NCBI GenBank assembly: GCA_964363695.1
Contig: CAYIJI010000013.1
Location: 1 to 22,228 of the forward strand
Reading direction: 5' to 3'
Source: JAMCZZ01 sp964363695
GTDB taxonomy: Bacteria > Patescibacteriota > UBA1384 > XYA2-FULL-43-10 > 1-14-0-10-43-13
DNA: 22,228 nucleotides
The translations under genes were made by a program, and so were the position numbers. This document shows positions 8,207 to 15,518 of this stretch, in pieces; positions within the stretch are counted from its first letter, which is position 1, and each line of letters begins with the position of its first letter. The notes beneath the pieces were generated by a model. The model did no database searches and was not told the DNA's origin. It was given only the letters and a program-made list of their open reading frames with translations.

Positions 8207-8234
8207 ACTATACATAATTATTTAATCTTTACAA
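8207..8234 (-). promoter_or_regulatory. Probable purD promoter
   Basis: On the minus strand TTGTAA (8229-8234) and TATAGT (8207-8212) are 16 bases apart, a fair sigma70-type match. They lie between the greA terminator and the purD ribosome binding site and predict a leader of about 45 bases. Confidence 0.55.
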
Positions 8235-8238
8235 AACA

Positions 8239-8272
8239 AAAAATCGCCCCAATTTCATCGCGGGCGATTTTT
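8239..8272 (-). terminator. Intrinsic terminator of greA, possibly bidirectional
   Basis: AAATCGCCC and GGGCGATTT form a nine-pair stem around a 12-base loop, with T-runs on both sides (TTTTTT on the plus strand, TTTTTTG on the minus strand). It lies about 45 bases past the greA stop and immediately before the purD promoter, insulating the two genes. Confidence 0.85.
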
Positions 8273-8280
8273 TGCTTAGT

Positions 8281-8315
8281 ACTTAATTCTTAATTCTTAA
8301 TACTTAATACTTGTA
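8281..8315. repeat. AT-rich repeated spacer after greA
   Basis: A short run of tandem AATTCTTAATTCTTAATACTT-like heptamer/octamer units. It resembles the AATTCTTAGTTCTTAATT words at 3204-3225. Confidence 0.5.
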
Positions 8316-8771
8316 TTAAGCGATATTTAATATTTTGTATTTGGTTTCACCGCCTGGAGTTGATACTGAAACTGTATCTCCGACTTTGTATCCAAAAAGA
8401 GCGGAGCCGATTGGAGAGTCGATCGAGATTCTGCCGTTCACAGGGTCAGATTCATCTGAACCCACAATTTCAAGTTTCATCTTTTCGCCATCATTCTCAA
8501 CTTCAACCACAGAACCGGCTTCTACCTCGCCGTTTAGTTCGTGTTTTTCTATAATTTTAGCATTTTTAATTTTTTGTTCAAGATCCATAGATCTTCCATA
8601 CAAAAACGATTGCTCATTTTTAGCTTCATGATATTCGGCATTTTCAGATAAATCGCCCAGATCTTTTGCTTCTTTAATCCTGATAGCTACTTCTTTGAGT
8701 TTGATATTCTTGATCTCATCAAGTTCTTTTTTAAGTTTTTCTAGCCCTTCCCTGGTCAAAATATTGCTCAT
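8316..8771 (-). CDS. greA: Transcription elongation factor GreA
   Basis: GreA enters the secondary channel of RNA polymerase and stimulates cleavage of backtracked RNA. The 151-residue length is typical. The N-terminal coiled coil (residues about 8-75) carries the tip motif GDLSENAEYHEAKNEQ, in which Asp40 and Glu43 match the acidic pair that positions catalytic magnesium. The C-terminal half is the FKBP-like domain (SPIGSALFGYKVGDTVSVST). The ATG at 8771 is preceded by a G-run (TTGGGGGTGCCCCATG) that may act as ribosome binding site but can also pair with the CCCC next to the start. The gene has its own strong promoter, a hairpin in the leader and an intrinsic terminator, so it is a single-gene transcription unit. 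Confidence 0.97.
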   Translation of the reverse strand: MSNILTREGLEKLKKELDEIKNIKLKEVAIRIKEAKDLGDLSENAEYHEAKNEQSFLYGRSMDLEQKIKNAKIIEKHELNGEVEAGSVVEVENDGEKMKLEIVGSDESDPVNGRISIDSPIGSALFGYKVGDTVSVSTPGGETKYKILNIA

Positions 8772-8795
8772 GGGGCACCCCCAAAAAATAAATAA

Positions 8796-8820
8796 TACAC
8801 AAGTAAATAAATCTTGTGTA
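8796..8820 (-). promoter_or_regulatory. Hairpin in the greA leader
   Basis: TACACAAG and CTTGTGTA form an eight-pair stem around a nine-base AT loop, followed on the minus strand by TTATTTATTTTTT. The order of promoter, hairpin, T-rich run, G-run and start codon suggests an attenuator-like leader, though the stem is weak. Established knowledge: E. coli greA also has a leader terminator with a regulatory RNA. Any functional parallel here is inference. Confidence 0.45.
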
Positions 8821-8840
8821 ACTTAACAATTAACACCAAG

Positions 8841-8870
8841 ATATTACCTTATTTGACCAATTTTTGTCAA
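8841..8870 (-). promoter_or_regulatory. greA promoter with overlapping inverted repeats
   Basis: On the minus strand a perfect TTGACA (8865-8870) and a TAATAT (8841-8846) are separated by 18 bases. Transcription would start near 8834, giving a leader of about 63 bases. An inverted repeat TTGAC-N8-GTCAA (8853-8870) overlaps the -35 box, and a palindrome GTACAA-A-TTGTAC (8873-8885) lies just upstream; either could be an operator. Confidence 0.75.
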
Positions 8871-8919
8871 TGGTACAAATTGTACAAACCTTTAAATGAA
8901 CTCGTCCCGGCTAATTCCA

Positions 8920-8966
8920 GATTAACCCTCAATGTACACCTCGTAGGTGTACATTGAGGGTTAATC
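8920..8966. repeat. 47-bp perfect inverted repeat after the PBP2 gene
   Basis: Two 22-base arms, starting GATTAACCCTCAATGTACAC, pair without mismatch around a CGT loop. The arm begins five bases past the PBP2 stop codon. There is no T-run on either side, so it is not a standard intrinsic terminator. It could protect the 3' end of the mreBCD-PBP2 mRNA, act as a cruciform or protein site, or be a mobile palindrome. Confidence 0.85.
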
Positions 8967-8970
8967 GATT

Positions 8971-10905
8971 TCACCTTGTGAAGTAATACTGCAAAATGTC
9001 TCTTGCTACCGGGGCGGCGATTTCGTGGCCGCCGCCGCCGCCATCGATCAGCACGACAACCGCAATTTGGGGATTTTCGTATGGAGCATAGCACTCAAAC
9101 CAGGCATGAGTTTTTTCATTGTTTAAAAACTGAGCAGTCCCAGTTTTACCGGCCACAGAAACTGGAAGATCGTTTAGGTTCTGAGCAGATCCGCCGGTTA
9201 CCGTAAGCCTCATCCCTTTTTGAATAGTTTTAATTATACTTGGGCTGATAAAGTTTTCTCTCTCTACTTTTGGACCAAACTCTTCGATAACTTCACCTTT
9301 CTGGTTTGTTATCTTGCGAACAAGTTGAGGCTCTAAAAGTTTGCCTCCATTGGCAATCGCAGTAGTTGCCCTAAGCATTTGTATTGGCGTTACCAAAAGA
9401 TCTCCCTGTCCAATCGAAACATGATAAGTGTCACCAATATACCAACTTTCATTTTTTACCTTTTTCTTCCATTCAGGATCAGGAAGGAGGCCTTCTGCTT
9501 CACCGGGAAGATCGATACCGGTTTTTTCCCCTAATCCAAAAAGCTTCCAGTACTTCTTAATATTATTTATTCCAATGCCTTTTATTTTATCAAACCCTCC
9601 ACCGATCGAATAAAAGAAAATATTGTTTGATTCCGCAATAGCTCTCTCAATATCTGTGACTCCATGATCTTTCCAGTCAGGGAAAGTATAGTCGCCGATT
9701 TTGATCTCCGGCGGAGTATCAAATGCAGTATTAGTTGTTATAACTCCTTCTGAGAGCCCTGCTGCTGCCATAACGATCTTAATAATAGATCCCGGCGGGT
9801 ACGTTCCTTTAATCGCCCTGTCAAACATCGGATAAGATTCGTCCATTACTAATTTCTGGTAATCCGTTGAAGATATTTGCGTCGAGAAAAGGTTGTTGTC
9901 GTAGTCAGGAAGAGACACCATGGATAAAATCCCCCCCGTATTAACATCCATGGCAATCGCCACGCCTGAATTCACTTCGTCATTTCCAGTAGCTTTTTTT
10001 GATTCTTCAATTCCTTTTGCTAGTGCCTCGCCGGTCTTCTCTTGAAGCCCCCGATCCAAATAGAGCGTAGTGTTGTAACCGGATACCGGTTCCCTGCTTC
10101 CGTCCTGGACCAAAATCCTAACAATGCTTCCTTTAGAGTTTACTTCTATCTGCTCGACCCCATGTTTTCCTCTAAGATACTTTTCATATTCACTCTCGAT
10201 CCCTGTTTTCCCGATTCGATCAGATAAAAAATAGTCGGGATTTTTTTCAACCTCATCGGGAGAGATTTTTCCGGTATATCCTAAAATGTGGCTCAATCCC
10301 GGCAAATTAACATATTCCCTACTGGATTTTTTTGCCACAACCACTCCCTGTAAGCCTGCTATTTTTTTCTCCAAGATCAAGGCCTCGTCATGAGGCAGAT
10401 TATCTTTGATTGTAACCATATCGAGCGACAAAAGACCGTTTTCTTCCGAAGCGGAGCTTATCTTCTCCGCCGATTCACCTGATATAGCGGCGAGTTTGCC
10501 ATATATTTCATCCCTTTCGGCTCTTTTCTTTGGAAGATCGGAAGGATAAACCGCTAATGCAAAATTTGGTTTATTCCGGCCCAGCCATACGCCGTCTTTA
10601 TCTGTAATTATGCCTCTGTTGGCCTCAATTATTCTCGGCCGGATCCTGTTGCCCTCGGCAAGTTTTTGATTTGACTCGCCTTTAACTACTTGAAGAAAAA
10701 AAAGCCTTGCGCCTAAAATACAGAAAAATAAAAGCAAAATTGCTTTCATGCTTCCCGAAGATCTGGATGAAGAAGTTTTGTCTTCAACTTCACCAACAGT
10801 ATTTAGAGCGGTTTGGGAGTAAGAATAATCCAATTCGCCTTTTCTTTGCACATATCTTTTGCCCTTGTCGCCCTTTAAAATTGAGAAATTACCAAAGATA
10901 TCCAT
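8971..10905 (-). CDS. mrdA: Penicillin-binding protein 2, elongasome transpeptidase
   Basis: PBP2 cross-links peptidoglycan during lateral wall growth, working with MreBCD. The 644-residue protein has a cytoplasmic N-terminus of about 50 residues, one membrane anchor (about 53-72, AILLLFFCILGARLFFLQVV), a dimerisation/linker domain and a transpeptidase domain. All three penicillin-binding motifs are present: S373-I-I-K376 (PPGSIIKIVMA), S426-N-N428 and K587-T-G-T590. The class B layout and position after mreD point to PBP2 (mrdA) rather than FtsI. The start codon overlaps the mreD stop by one base (TAATG), implying translational coupling. No rodA is present in the window. The stop is TGA, followed five bases later by a long perfect inverted repeat. 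Confidence 0.95.
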   Translation of the reverse strand: MDIFGNFSILKGDKGKRYVQRKGELDYSYSQTALNTVGEVEDKTSSSRSSGSMKAILLLFFCILGARLFFLQVVKGESNQKLAEGNRIRPRIIEANRGIITDKDGVWLGRNKPNFALAVYPSDLPKKRAERDEIYGKLAAISGESAEKISSASEENGLLSLDMVTIKDNLPHDEALILEKKIAGLQGVVVAKKSSREYVNLPGLSHILGYTGKISPDEVEKNPDYFLSDRIGKTGIESEYEKYLRGKHGVEQIEVNSKGSIVRILVQDGSREPVSGYNTTLYLDRGLQEKTGEALAKGIEESKKATGNDEVNSGVAIAMDVNTGGILSMVSLPDYDNNLFSTQISSTDYQKLVMDESYPMFDRAIKGTYPPGSIIKIVMAAAGLSEGVITTNTAFDTPPEIKIGDYTFPDWKDHGVTDIERAIAESNNIFFYSIGGGFDKIKGIGINNIKKYWKLFGLGEKTGIDLPGEAEGLLPDPEWKKKVKNESWYIGDTYHVSIGQGDLLVTPIQMLRATTAIANGGKLLEPQLVRKITNQKGEVIEEFGPKVERENFISPSIIKTIQKGMRLTVTGGSAQNLNDLPVSVAGKTGTAQFLNNEKTHAWFECYAPYENPQIAVVVLIDGGGGGHEIAAPVARDILQYYFTR

Positions 10906-11399
10906 TAAAACTTGATTTCCTTTCGGGTAATTTTTCTTTTAATATTTCTTAATAGATAATAGATCAGAACCCCAAACGCCGAATTTATAGCAATAAAGTA
11001 GAGAGAGGCAATAGTCCCTTCTCTGTTCCAGCCGTTAGTATAGATTAAAGAAGTGAGAGCAAATAACAGAGTGCCGGAAACAAAGAAAGCAAATGACGAA
11101 ATAACCGAAGGTTCCGGAAAATATGTTTTTTTAACATAAAACATAATGGAAGGGAAAATCAGAAAAACCATGACAATCAACCATACCGGCAAAGAAGAAA
11201 AAGCAGAGAAAAAGAAAATGACTGCAATCGTAAAGATTAAAAAATCATTTATTTTCTCCGCGATAGAGAAATTTATGATAGCGGCATAAGAAGAGATAAT
11301 AGTTGTCCCCAAAATCGGTATGAAACTAAAAAATGAAGTATCCAAAATAGAAAGGATGAAAGCTAGAGTAATTAATAAAAGGCTTTTAGTAATGTTCAT
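10905..11399 (-). CDS. mreD: Rod shape-determining protein MreD
   Basis: MreD is the small integral membrane partner of MreC in the elongation machinery. I take the ATG at 11399 (MNITKSLLLITLAF, 164 residues) as the start. The frame remains open to 11447, but the extra residues (MYRFRIKSGMTDG) are a translation of a repeat half-element (11416-11440) and are not typical of MreD. About five hydrophobic segments can be seen (ILSILDTSFFSFIPILGTTI, DFLIFTIAVIFFFSAF, VWLIVMVFLIFPSIMFYV, FAFFVSGTLLFALTSLIY, SLYFIAINSAFGVLIYYLL). Sequence conservation in this family is low, so the call leans on position between mreC and the PBP2 gene and on the hydrophobic pattern. The C-terminus is basic (KRKITRKEIKF) and overlaps the next start codon. 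Confidence 0.88.
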   Translation of the reverse strand: MNITKSLLLITLAFILSILDTSFFSFIPILGTTIISSYAAIINFSIAEKINDFLIFTIAVIFFFSAFSSLPVWLIVMVFLIFPSIMFYVKKTYFPEPSVISSFAFFVSGTLLFALTSLIYTNGWNREGTIASLYFIAINSAFGVLIYYLLRNIKRKITRKEIKF

Positions 11400-11415
11400 T
11401 TTGTTCAATCCATCT

Positions 11416-11440
11416 GTCATTCCGGACTTGATCCGGAATC
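11416..11440. repeat. Half palindromic element at the mreD start
   Basis: GTCATTCCGGACTTGATCCG... matches one end of the GTCAT/ATGAC family, with CCGGA and TCCGG forming an internal hairpin. The opposite half is not visible, so it is a truncated copy. On the minus strand it extends the mreD frame upstream with FRIKSGMT, a phrase typical of translated repeats. Confidence 0.65.
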
Positions 11441-11460
11441 TATACAATTAACAATTCGAT

Positions 11461-12231
11461 TCATTTCGCTATAAAAACTAATTCAAGTTTCGATAAGTCG
11501 GCGACCGGTTCTACTGAGATATTTTTAAACAATTCCGAGGACGAGGACTGTAAATTACCGGCCTTTCCAATTAGAATACCATCTTTTAATTGTCCGTCCA
11601 GCCCTGAGGTTACAATATAATCTCCCGGTTGATATTCAGCCTCCCTCGTAATATCCTCGAGCACAAGCCCGGAAATCCCGCCCCGCAGAATTCCCTTCGA
11701 CCGGCTTCCCTGAAGCATCGCTAAAACTATCGAATCTTTGCTTGTAATCAAAGTTACTTTAGATTGATTTTCATATACTTCTTTAACCTGTCCAACCAGA
11801 GCGCCGCCCGACAAAACTGCGGCTTCCCCTACAACTCCATCTTTTTTTCCCTTATCAACCATCACATAATCCAGAAAGCTCGTTGGCTCCCGACCGATAA
11901 TTCTCGATGGAATAACAGAATAGTCCTTGTTGCTTTCCATGTATCCGAGTTCTTTTTTTAAAAGGGAATTTTCGTACTCGAGTTCAGAGATTTTACTTTT
12001 ATCGACATTAAGCGAGAGAATTTTTTGGGATAAATCTTTGTTTTGTTTTTTTAGGTTTGATATCTCAAAAATTGCTGAGAATAAACTTTTGGTCTTTCTG
12101 CCGGCGGTAGAGAGGCCGCTCGCGGCACCGCGTGTTTTTTCAACCACAAACTTATCAATGGCTTTTTTAAGCGGAAAAGCCAGAGCTACTAACAGAAATA
12201 GGATGACTAAAAAAAACTTTGTTTTTTTCAT
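11461..12231 (-). CDS. mreC: Rod shape-determining protein MreC
   Basis: MreC is a bitopic membrane protein that scaffolds the elongation complex outside the membrane and activates PBP2. I prefer the ATG at 12231 (MKKTKFFLVILFLLVALAF, 256 residues), which gives an ideal signal-anchor, over a TTG at 12252. The anchor is followed by a coiled coil (about residues 50-90, SNLKKQNKDLSQKILSL... ENSLLKKELGYM). Then comes the double beta-barrel domain with the family signature VMVDKGKKDGV, AAVLSGGALVGQVKEV and GDYIVTSGLDG. It lies between mreB and mreD in the usual order. The stop is TGA. Confidence 0.95.
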   Translation of the reverse strand: MKKTKFFLVILFLLVALAFPLKKAIDKFVVEKTRGAASGLSTAGRKTKSLFSAIFEISNLKKQNKDLSQKILSLNVDKSKISELEYENSLLKKELGYMESNKDYSVIPSRIIGREPTSFLDYVMVDKGKKDGVVGEAAVLSGGALVGQVKEVYENQSKVTLITSKDSIVLAMLQGSRSKGILRGGISGLVLEDITREAEYQPGDYIVTSGLDGQLKDGILIGKAGNLQSSSSELFKNISVEPVADLSKLELVFIAK

Positions 12232-12269
12232 GGTTAATGTTTTATTTACCAATAGGCTAAGTCTTCTGT

Positions 12270-12407
12270 ACTATTTCCCAATTTTCATTCCCAGTTCTCA
12301 ACAAATTATCAGTTTTCAATTTACATTGCGGGAAGTTTAATCGGAAAATGGTAAATAAGATAATGGCAAATTAATGAAAATTGAAAAATGGAAAATTACT
12401 GAGGGTA
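12270..12407. repeat. AT-rich inverted-repeat spacer mreB-mreC
   Basis: The left part holds CAATTTTCATTCCCAG and TTTTCAATTTAC words, the right part their near complements (GTAAATAAGATAATGG, AATGAAAATTGAAAAATGG). The 24 bases at 12373-12396 are identical to 18831-18854. It interrupts the mre operon without a recognisable terminator. Confidence 0.55.
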
Positions 12408-13460
12408 TTATCTTCCGAATTCTTTCGGCAAAAGTACATTTGAGAGTAAATCCAAGTCTTCAAGAACAATCCCTGTTCCTCTAACTACCGCAGTTAAAGG
12501 ATCGTCCGCAATATGAACCTGAGTTTGCGTCTCTTCAGATATTCTTTTATCCAATCCGCGCAAGAGAGCGCCGCCGCCAGCCAAAACAATACCCTTATCC
12601 ATAATATCTGCTAAAAGCTCAGGAGGGGTTTCTTCCATTGTAACCCTTATGCTTTCCATTATGGCGTTAATTGATTTCTTTATCGCCTCTCTGATCTGCT
12701 CATCGTTCACTATTATCTCTTTTGGGAGCCCTGTAACCAGATTTCTTCCCCGCATCGGAGCTTCCAATTTTTCTTTCAATTCGTATGCCGAGCCAATTTT
12801 AATTTTTATTTCCTCAGCCGTCCTCTCTCCAAGGACCAAATTGAATTTCTCTCTGGCATATTGAATAATATCATCATTCATCTCATCGCCGGCAATCCGA
12901 AGAGACCTCGAAGCGACAACACCGCCCAAAGACATTACAGCAACCTCAGTAGTACCGCCGCCGATGTCAATAATCATACTGCCCGTAGCCTCCTGGATTG
13001 GCAGCCTTGCCCCGATCGCAGCAGCGATCGGCTCTTCTATTAAATATACTTCTCGCGCTCCGGCATTAATTGCCCCTTCTTCCACTGCTCTTCTTTCTAC
13101 CTCAGTCACGCTATGAGGAATGCCGATCACCACTCGGGGACGCGGCAAAAGAGTAAATTTTTCCTTATGCACCCGGTCAAAAAAGTAGCGGAGCATTTGC
13201 TCTGTTATTTCAAAGTCAGATATTACTCCGTCTACCAAAGGCCTAATAGCCACAATGTGGGCCGGAGTACGGCCGACCATTTTTTTGGCTTCTTGGCCGA
13301 TTGCCAAAATTTCCTTAGTTCTCTTATTGATCGCCACTACAGAAGGCTCTTCTATCGCTATCCCTCTTCCTCTCACATAAACCAACGTATTGGATGTCCC
13401 TAAGTCAATGCCAATATCATGAGAAAACTTGTTAAATATTGCACTAAACGGATTTTTCAT
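12408..13460 (-). CDS. mreB: Rod shape-determining actin homologue MreB
   Basis: MreB is the bacterial actin that forms membrane-bound filaments and directs side-wall synthesis. The 350-residue product has the phosphate-1 loop GIDLGTSNTLVYVRGRG (17-33), phosphate-2 IIDIGGGTTEVAVMSLGG, and the adenosine motif GIVLAGGGALLRGLD. The N-terminus (MKNPFSAIFNKFS) could form the amphipathic membrane-binding helix. A GGGG-type ribosome binding site sits about 12 bases before the ATG at 13460. It is the first gene of mreB-mreC-mreD-PBP2, with a promoter directly upstream. It appears intact. Confidence 0.98.
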   Translation of the reverse strand: MKNPFSAIFNKFSHDIGIDLGTSNTLVYVRGRGIAIEEPSVVAINKRTKEILAIGQEAKKMVGRTPAHIVAIRPLVDGVISDFEITEQMLRYFFDRVHKEKFTLLPRPRVVIGIPHSVTEVERRAVEEGAINAGAREVYLIEEPIAAAIGARLPIQEATGSMIIDIGGGTTEVAVMSLGGVVASRSLRIAGDEMNDDIIQYAREKFNLVLGERTAEEIKIKIGSAYELKEKLEAPMRGRNLVTGLPKEIIVNDEQIREAIKKSINAIMESIRVTMEETPPELLADIMDKGIVLAGGGALLRGLDKRISEETQTQVHIADDPLTAVVRGTGIVLEDLDLLSNVLLPKEFGR

Positions 13461-13495
13461 TAAAAAAATACCCCTGAATTATTTCGACTGTTTTT

Positions 13496-13524
13496 AGCAT
13501 AGATAAAAATAACCCCACGGTCAA
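13496..13524 (-). promoter_or_regulatory. mreB operon promoter
   Basis: On the minus strand TTGACC (13519-13524) and TATGCT (13496-13501) are separated by exactly 17 bases. Transcription would begin near 13489, giving a leader of about 29 bases before mreB. Confidence 0.7.
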
Positions 13525-13590
13525 GCCGAGAAGCAAGCGAGTAAGCCTATAGGCAAATAAGCGGTAAGCAATTCTATGATTTAAATATTC

Positions 13591-13630
13591 CCTCTCCTTT
13601 TCGGTACGGAAGGAGAGGTTAGGTGAGGTT
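13591..13630. repeat. Dispersed-type CCTCTCC hairpin repeat
   Basis: CCTCTCCTT (13591-13599) pairs with AAGGAGAGG (13610-13618) and is followed by TTAGGTGAGGTT. This resembles a small dispersed repeat seen in many unrelated bacterial genomes, with two CCTCTCC arms next to AGGTGAGGTT. It stands alone in this window. Confidence 0.55.
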
Positions 13631-13819
13631 GCTCTGTACGTAATGGTATCAAAATAGAACGGCCGTCTTAAAATGACACCGTTTTTAATAAATTCTGGCA
13701 GAGCTCTCTAGGTTAGCAAAAGCTTGCCCCCACTAATTAGTTAATTCAATGATATCTTTTTACTTCTTTATTCTAGAGATGCTGAAATCATCGCCTCTAT
13801 CAGGATCCCATCAGAAAGC

Positions 13820-13848
13820 GGGACAAGTTTCAAATGATTTGATAAAAT
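13820..13848 (+). promoter_or_regulatory. Probable promoter giving a leaderless mRNA
   Basis: GGGACA (13820-13825) and TAAAAT (13843-13848) are 17 bases apart. The ATG begins six bases after the -10 box, so the predicted transcription start coincides with the A of the start codon. No Shine-Dalgarno sequence is present, consistent with leaderless translation. Confidence 0.5.
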
Positions 13849-13854
13849 AAAATT

Positions 13855-14628
13855 ATGAAAACAGATGAAGTGAAATCGGTATCTTTTTCCAAAACGTTTA
13901 CCTTGAAAGACTTGTTTTGGATTGCACCTTGCTTCATAATACTTATGTTTTCTTTGTATCTAATTATTGTTAAGGCAACGCTAGATAATTCTAGTGCTCT
14001 TATTGGTATCTGGTTCTTTTTTCTTATAATTTTTCTTTTGATTATTATTAGGCAAGTACAACAAATAGAAAATACAATTTGGCAATCATTTCTTTCTTCG
14101 CATCAATTTATTCAAAAAGCAACCCCTTCTACTCCTCAAATTTCCAAATATTCAATTTTTCAACTCGGTATTAGACGAGAAATTGATAATTATTACACAA
14201 ATAATGAGGCAGAAATATTTTTTCTTACTGCTCATACGAGTGATAATCCGAAGATGGATGCCACGACTACTTTTAAAATTTTTACAATTCACTTAAAGAA
14301 GTTATACCCTTTTAGTCAGGCTATTCAAAAAGGCCGACTTGATATTCTTGGCATTAAACCAAAAATACCTGGAAACTCACAGCTACATGGTACAGAGAGT
14401 ATACAGTTTAACAAAAACTATGATTTAAATGCTGAAAAACCTCAAGATGCCTTCTATGTTTTTAACCCAAAAGTTATCGGCATACTCTCGGATAACTCAG
14501 ATTGGTTTAGCGTTGAGATTTGCAACGATTATGTTGCTATCTTTACCACAAAAGAGATAAGAACTATCGATGATTACAACACAATTTGGCAAAAACTTGA
14601 GCAGATTAGAGACACTTTGAATGTATAA
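13855..14628 (+). CDS. Membrane protein, DUF3137-like
   Basis: This is the only plus-strand gene in the window, 257 residues. Two hydrophobic segments (about 20-39 and 46-65) form a hairpin in the membrane. The remaining 190 residues are soluble, probably cytoplasmic. The pattern of a strand-rich segment (FKIFTIHLKKLYPFS), the phrase SIQFNKNYDLNAEKPQDAFY, FNPKVIGIL, and a closing strand/helix (NDYVAIFTTKEIRTIDDY, then a C-terminal helix) recalls DUF3137 proteins, whose function is unknown. The assignment is from pattern memory only. It is more AT-rich than its neighbours and is transcribed against them, which suggests an accessory gene. No Shine-Dalgarno sequence precedes the ATG. Confidence 0.75.
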   Translation: MKTDEVKSVSFSKTFTLKDLFWIAPCFIILMFSLYLIIVKATLDNSSALIGIWFFFLIIFLLIIIRQVQQIENTIWQSFLSSHQFIQKATPSTPQISKYSIFQLGIRREIDNYYTNNEAEIFFLTAHTSDNPKMDATTTFKIFTIHLKKLYPFSQAIQKGRLDILGIKPKIPGNSQLHGTESIQFNKNYDLNAEKPQDAFYVFNPKVIGILSDNSDWFSVEICNDYVAIFTTKEIRTIDDYNTIWQKLEQIRDTLNV

Positions 14629-14663
14629 AGGGTCTAGGGGGGGTCTTTCCAGCAAGTCTTTTG

Positions 14664-15494
14664 TTATCTGAATTTCAAGGAGTCGATAATCTTATTAATC
14701 ACGATAGAATCAACGCCAATAATAGGATATGCGATTGTTAGTACATTTTGACCATTGGATATATAGTCAGTATTGATTAAGTTTACTAATTCATAGCCGT
14801 TAGTTGTCTTCCCTAAATCCTTAAAGTCACTATCATGTACCGCTGAATTGGATTGCTGCTGATTCTGTCCGATAAGATATTTAAGCAGGGTAGTATCCTG
14901 CGATTTCGTGCCAGATTTTTGGATAAAGATTGGATTTTCGAGACTCTTGCCATTTGCATTTTGTGTCTCTGCGCTTGCTATACTGATTACACCACTTTGA
15001 TCTTGGACCACCCATCCTTTAGGATAAGAAAAATTTATATTAATTGAAGTTGCTTGATAGTCGCTGAATTCTTGTACAGTTTGAGAACTTATTGAGGCAG
15101 AAGATGTTTTATTTGATCCCTTTGAGCTTAACGACATAATTGTTAATAATAAGCCAATAGGCAGAATTACAAAAATAAATGTTAAAGCCCATTTGAAGCC
15201 TTTGCTCCAAGGTGCGGCTATCCACATGTAAATTAAGCCGATCGGAAATAGAAACAATAAAAGCAAAATAGCAATAATAGAACTTGCACCGCTATTACCA
15301 TTCTTGGGAGAGTTAGGCTGTTCCTGTGGTGATTTATTTTCTAGTATCGGTTGGTTTTGTTCTGGAGTCATCCCCTGTTGTGTTGTCTGGTTATTTTCTG
15401 CAGACTGGACTGGTTGTTGAGCTTCAACTGAATTTATGCTCGTCTGATTTTGATCAACGCTCAGATCGTTATTATTGCTTTCCATTTCCTCCAT
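14664..15494 (-). CDS. Two-helix membrane protein with low-complexity N-terminus
   Basis: I do not recognise a named family for the 276-residue protein. Residues 1-70 are rich in Gln, Asn, Ser and Pro and look disordered. Two membrane helices follow (about 72-91, ILLLLFLFPIGLIYMWIA, and 101-121, KWALTFIFVILPIGLLLTIM). A C-terminal domain (about 140-276) begins YPKGWVVQDQSGVISIAS and ends with a predicted helix, IINKIIDSLKF. That pattern resembles PsbP/Mog1-like domains found in bacterial surface proteins. An AAAGGAG lies six bases before the ATG at 15494. The gene starts 24 bases after the mltG stop, so the two are likely co-transcribed, hinting at an envelope role. It also resembles CPR membrane proteins with short TM-pair domains. 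Confidence 0.8.
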   Translation of the reverse strand: MEEMESNNNDLSVDQNQTSINSVEAQQPVQSAENNQTTQQGMTPEQNQPILENKSPQEQPNSPKNGNSGASSIIAILLLLFLFPIGLIYMWIAAPWSKGFKWALTFIFVILPIGLLLTIMSLSSKGSNKTSSASISSQTVQEFSDYQATSININFSYPKGWVVQDQSGVISIASAETQNANGKSLENPIFIQKSGTKSQDTTLLKYLIGQNQQQSNSAVHDSDFKDLGKTTNGYELVNLINTDYISNGQNVLTIAYPIIGVDSIVINKIIDSLKFR

Positions 15495-15518
15495 TTTTGC
15501 TCCTTTAGTTAATTATTC

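Larger units (their letters stand above)
13461..13854. other. Divergent intergenic region mreB / plus-strand gene
   Basis: It holds the mreB promoter (minus strand), a run of GTAAGC/AAGCAAGC words at 13530-13570, a CCTCTCC hairpin repeat (13591-13630) and a probable promoter for the plus-strand gene (13820-13848). The remainder, about 13640-13815, shows no gene or RNA I can recognise. Confidence 0.6.

Noticed and set aside
12231..12252. TTG start for mreC seven codons upstream
   Set aside because: The ATG at 12231 gives a cleaner signal-anchor start, and neither site has a strong Shine-Dalgarno to favour the TTG.
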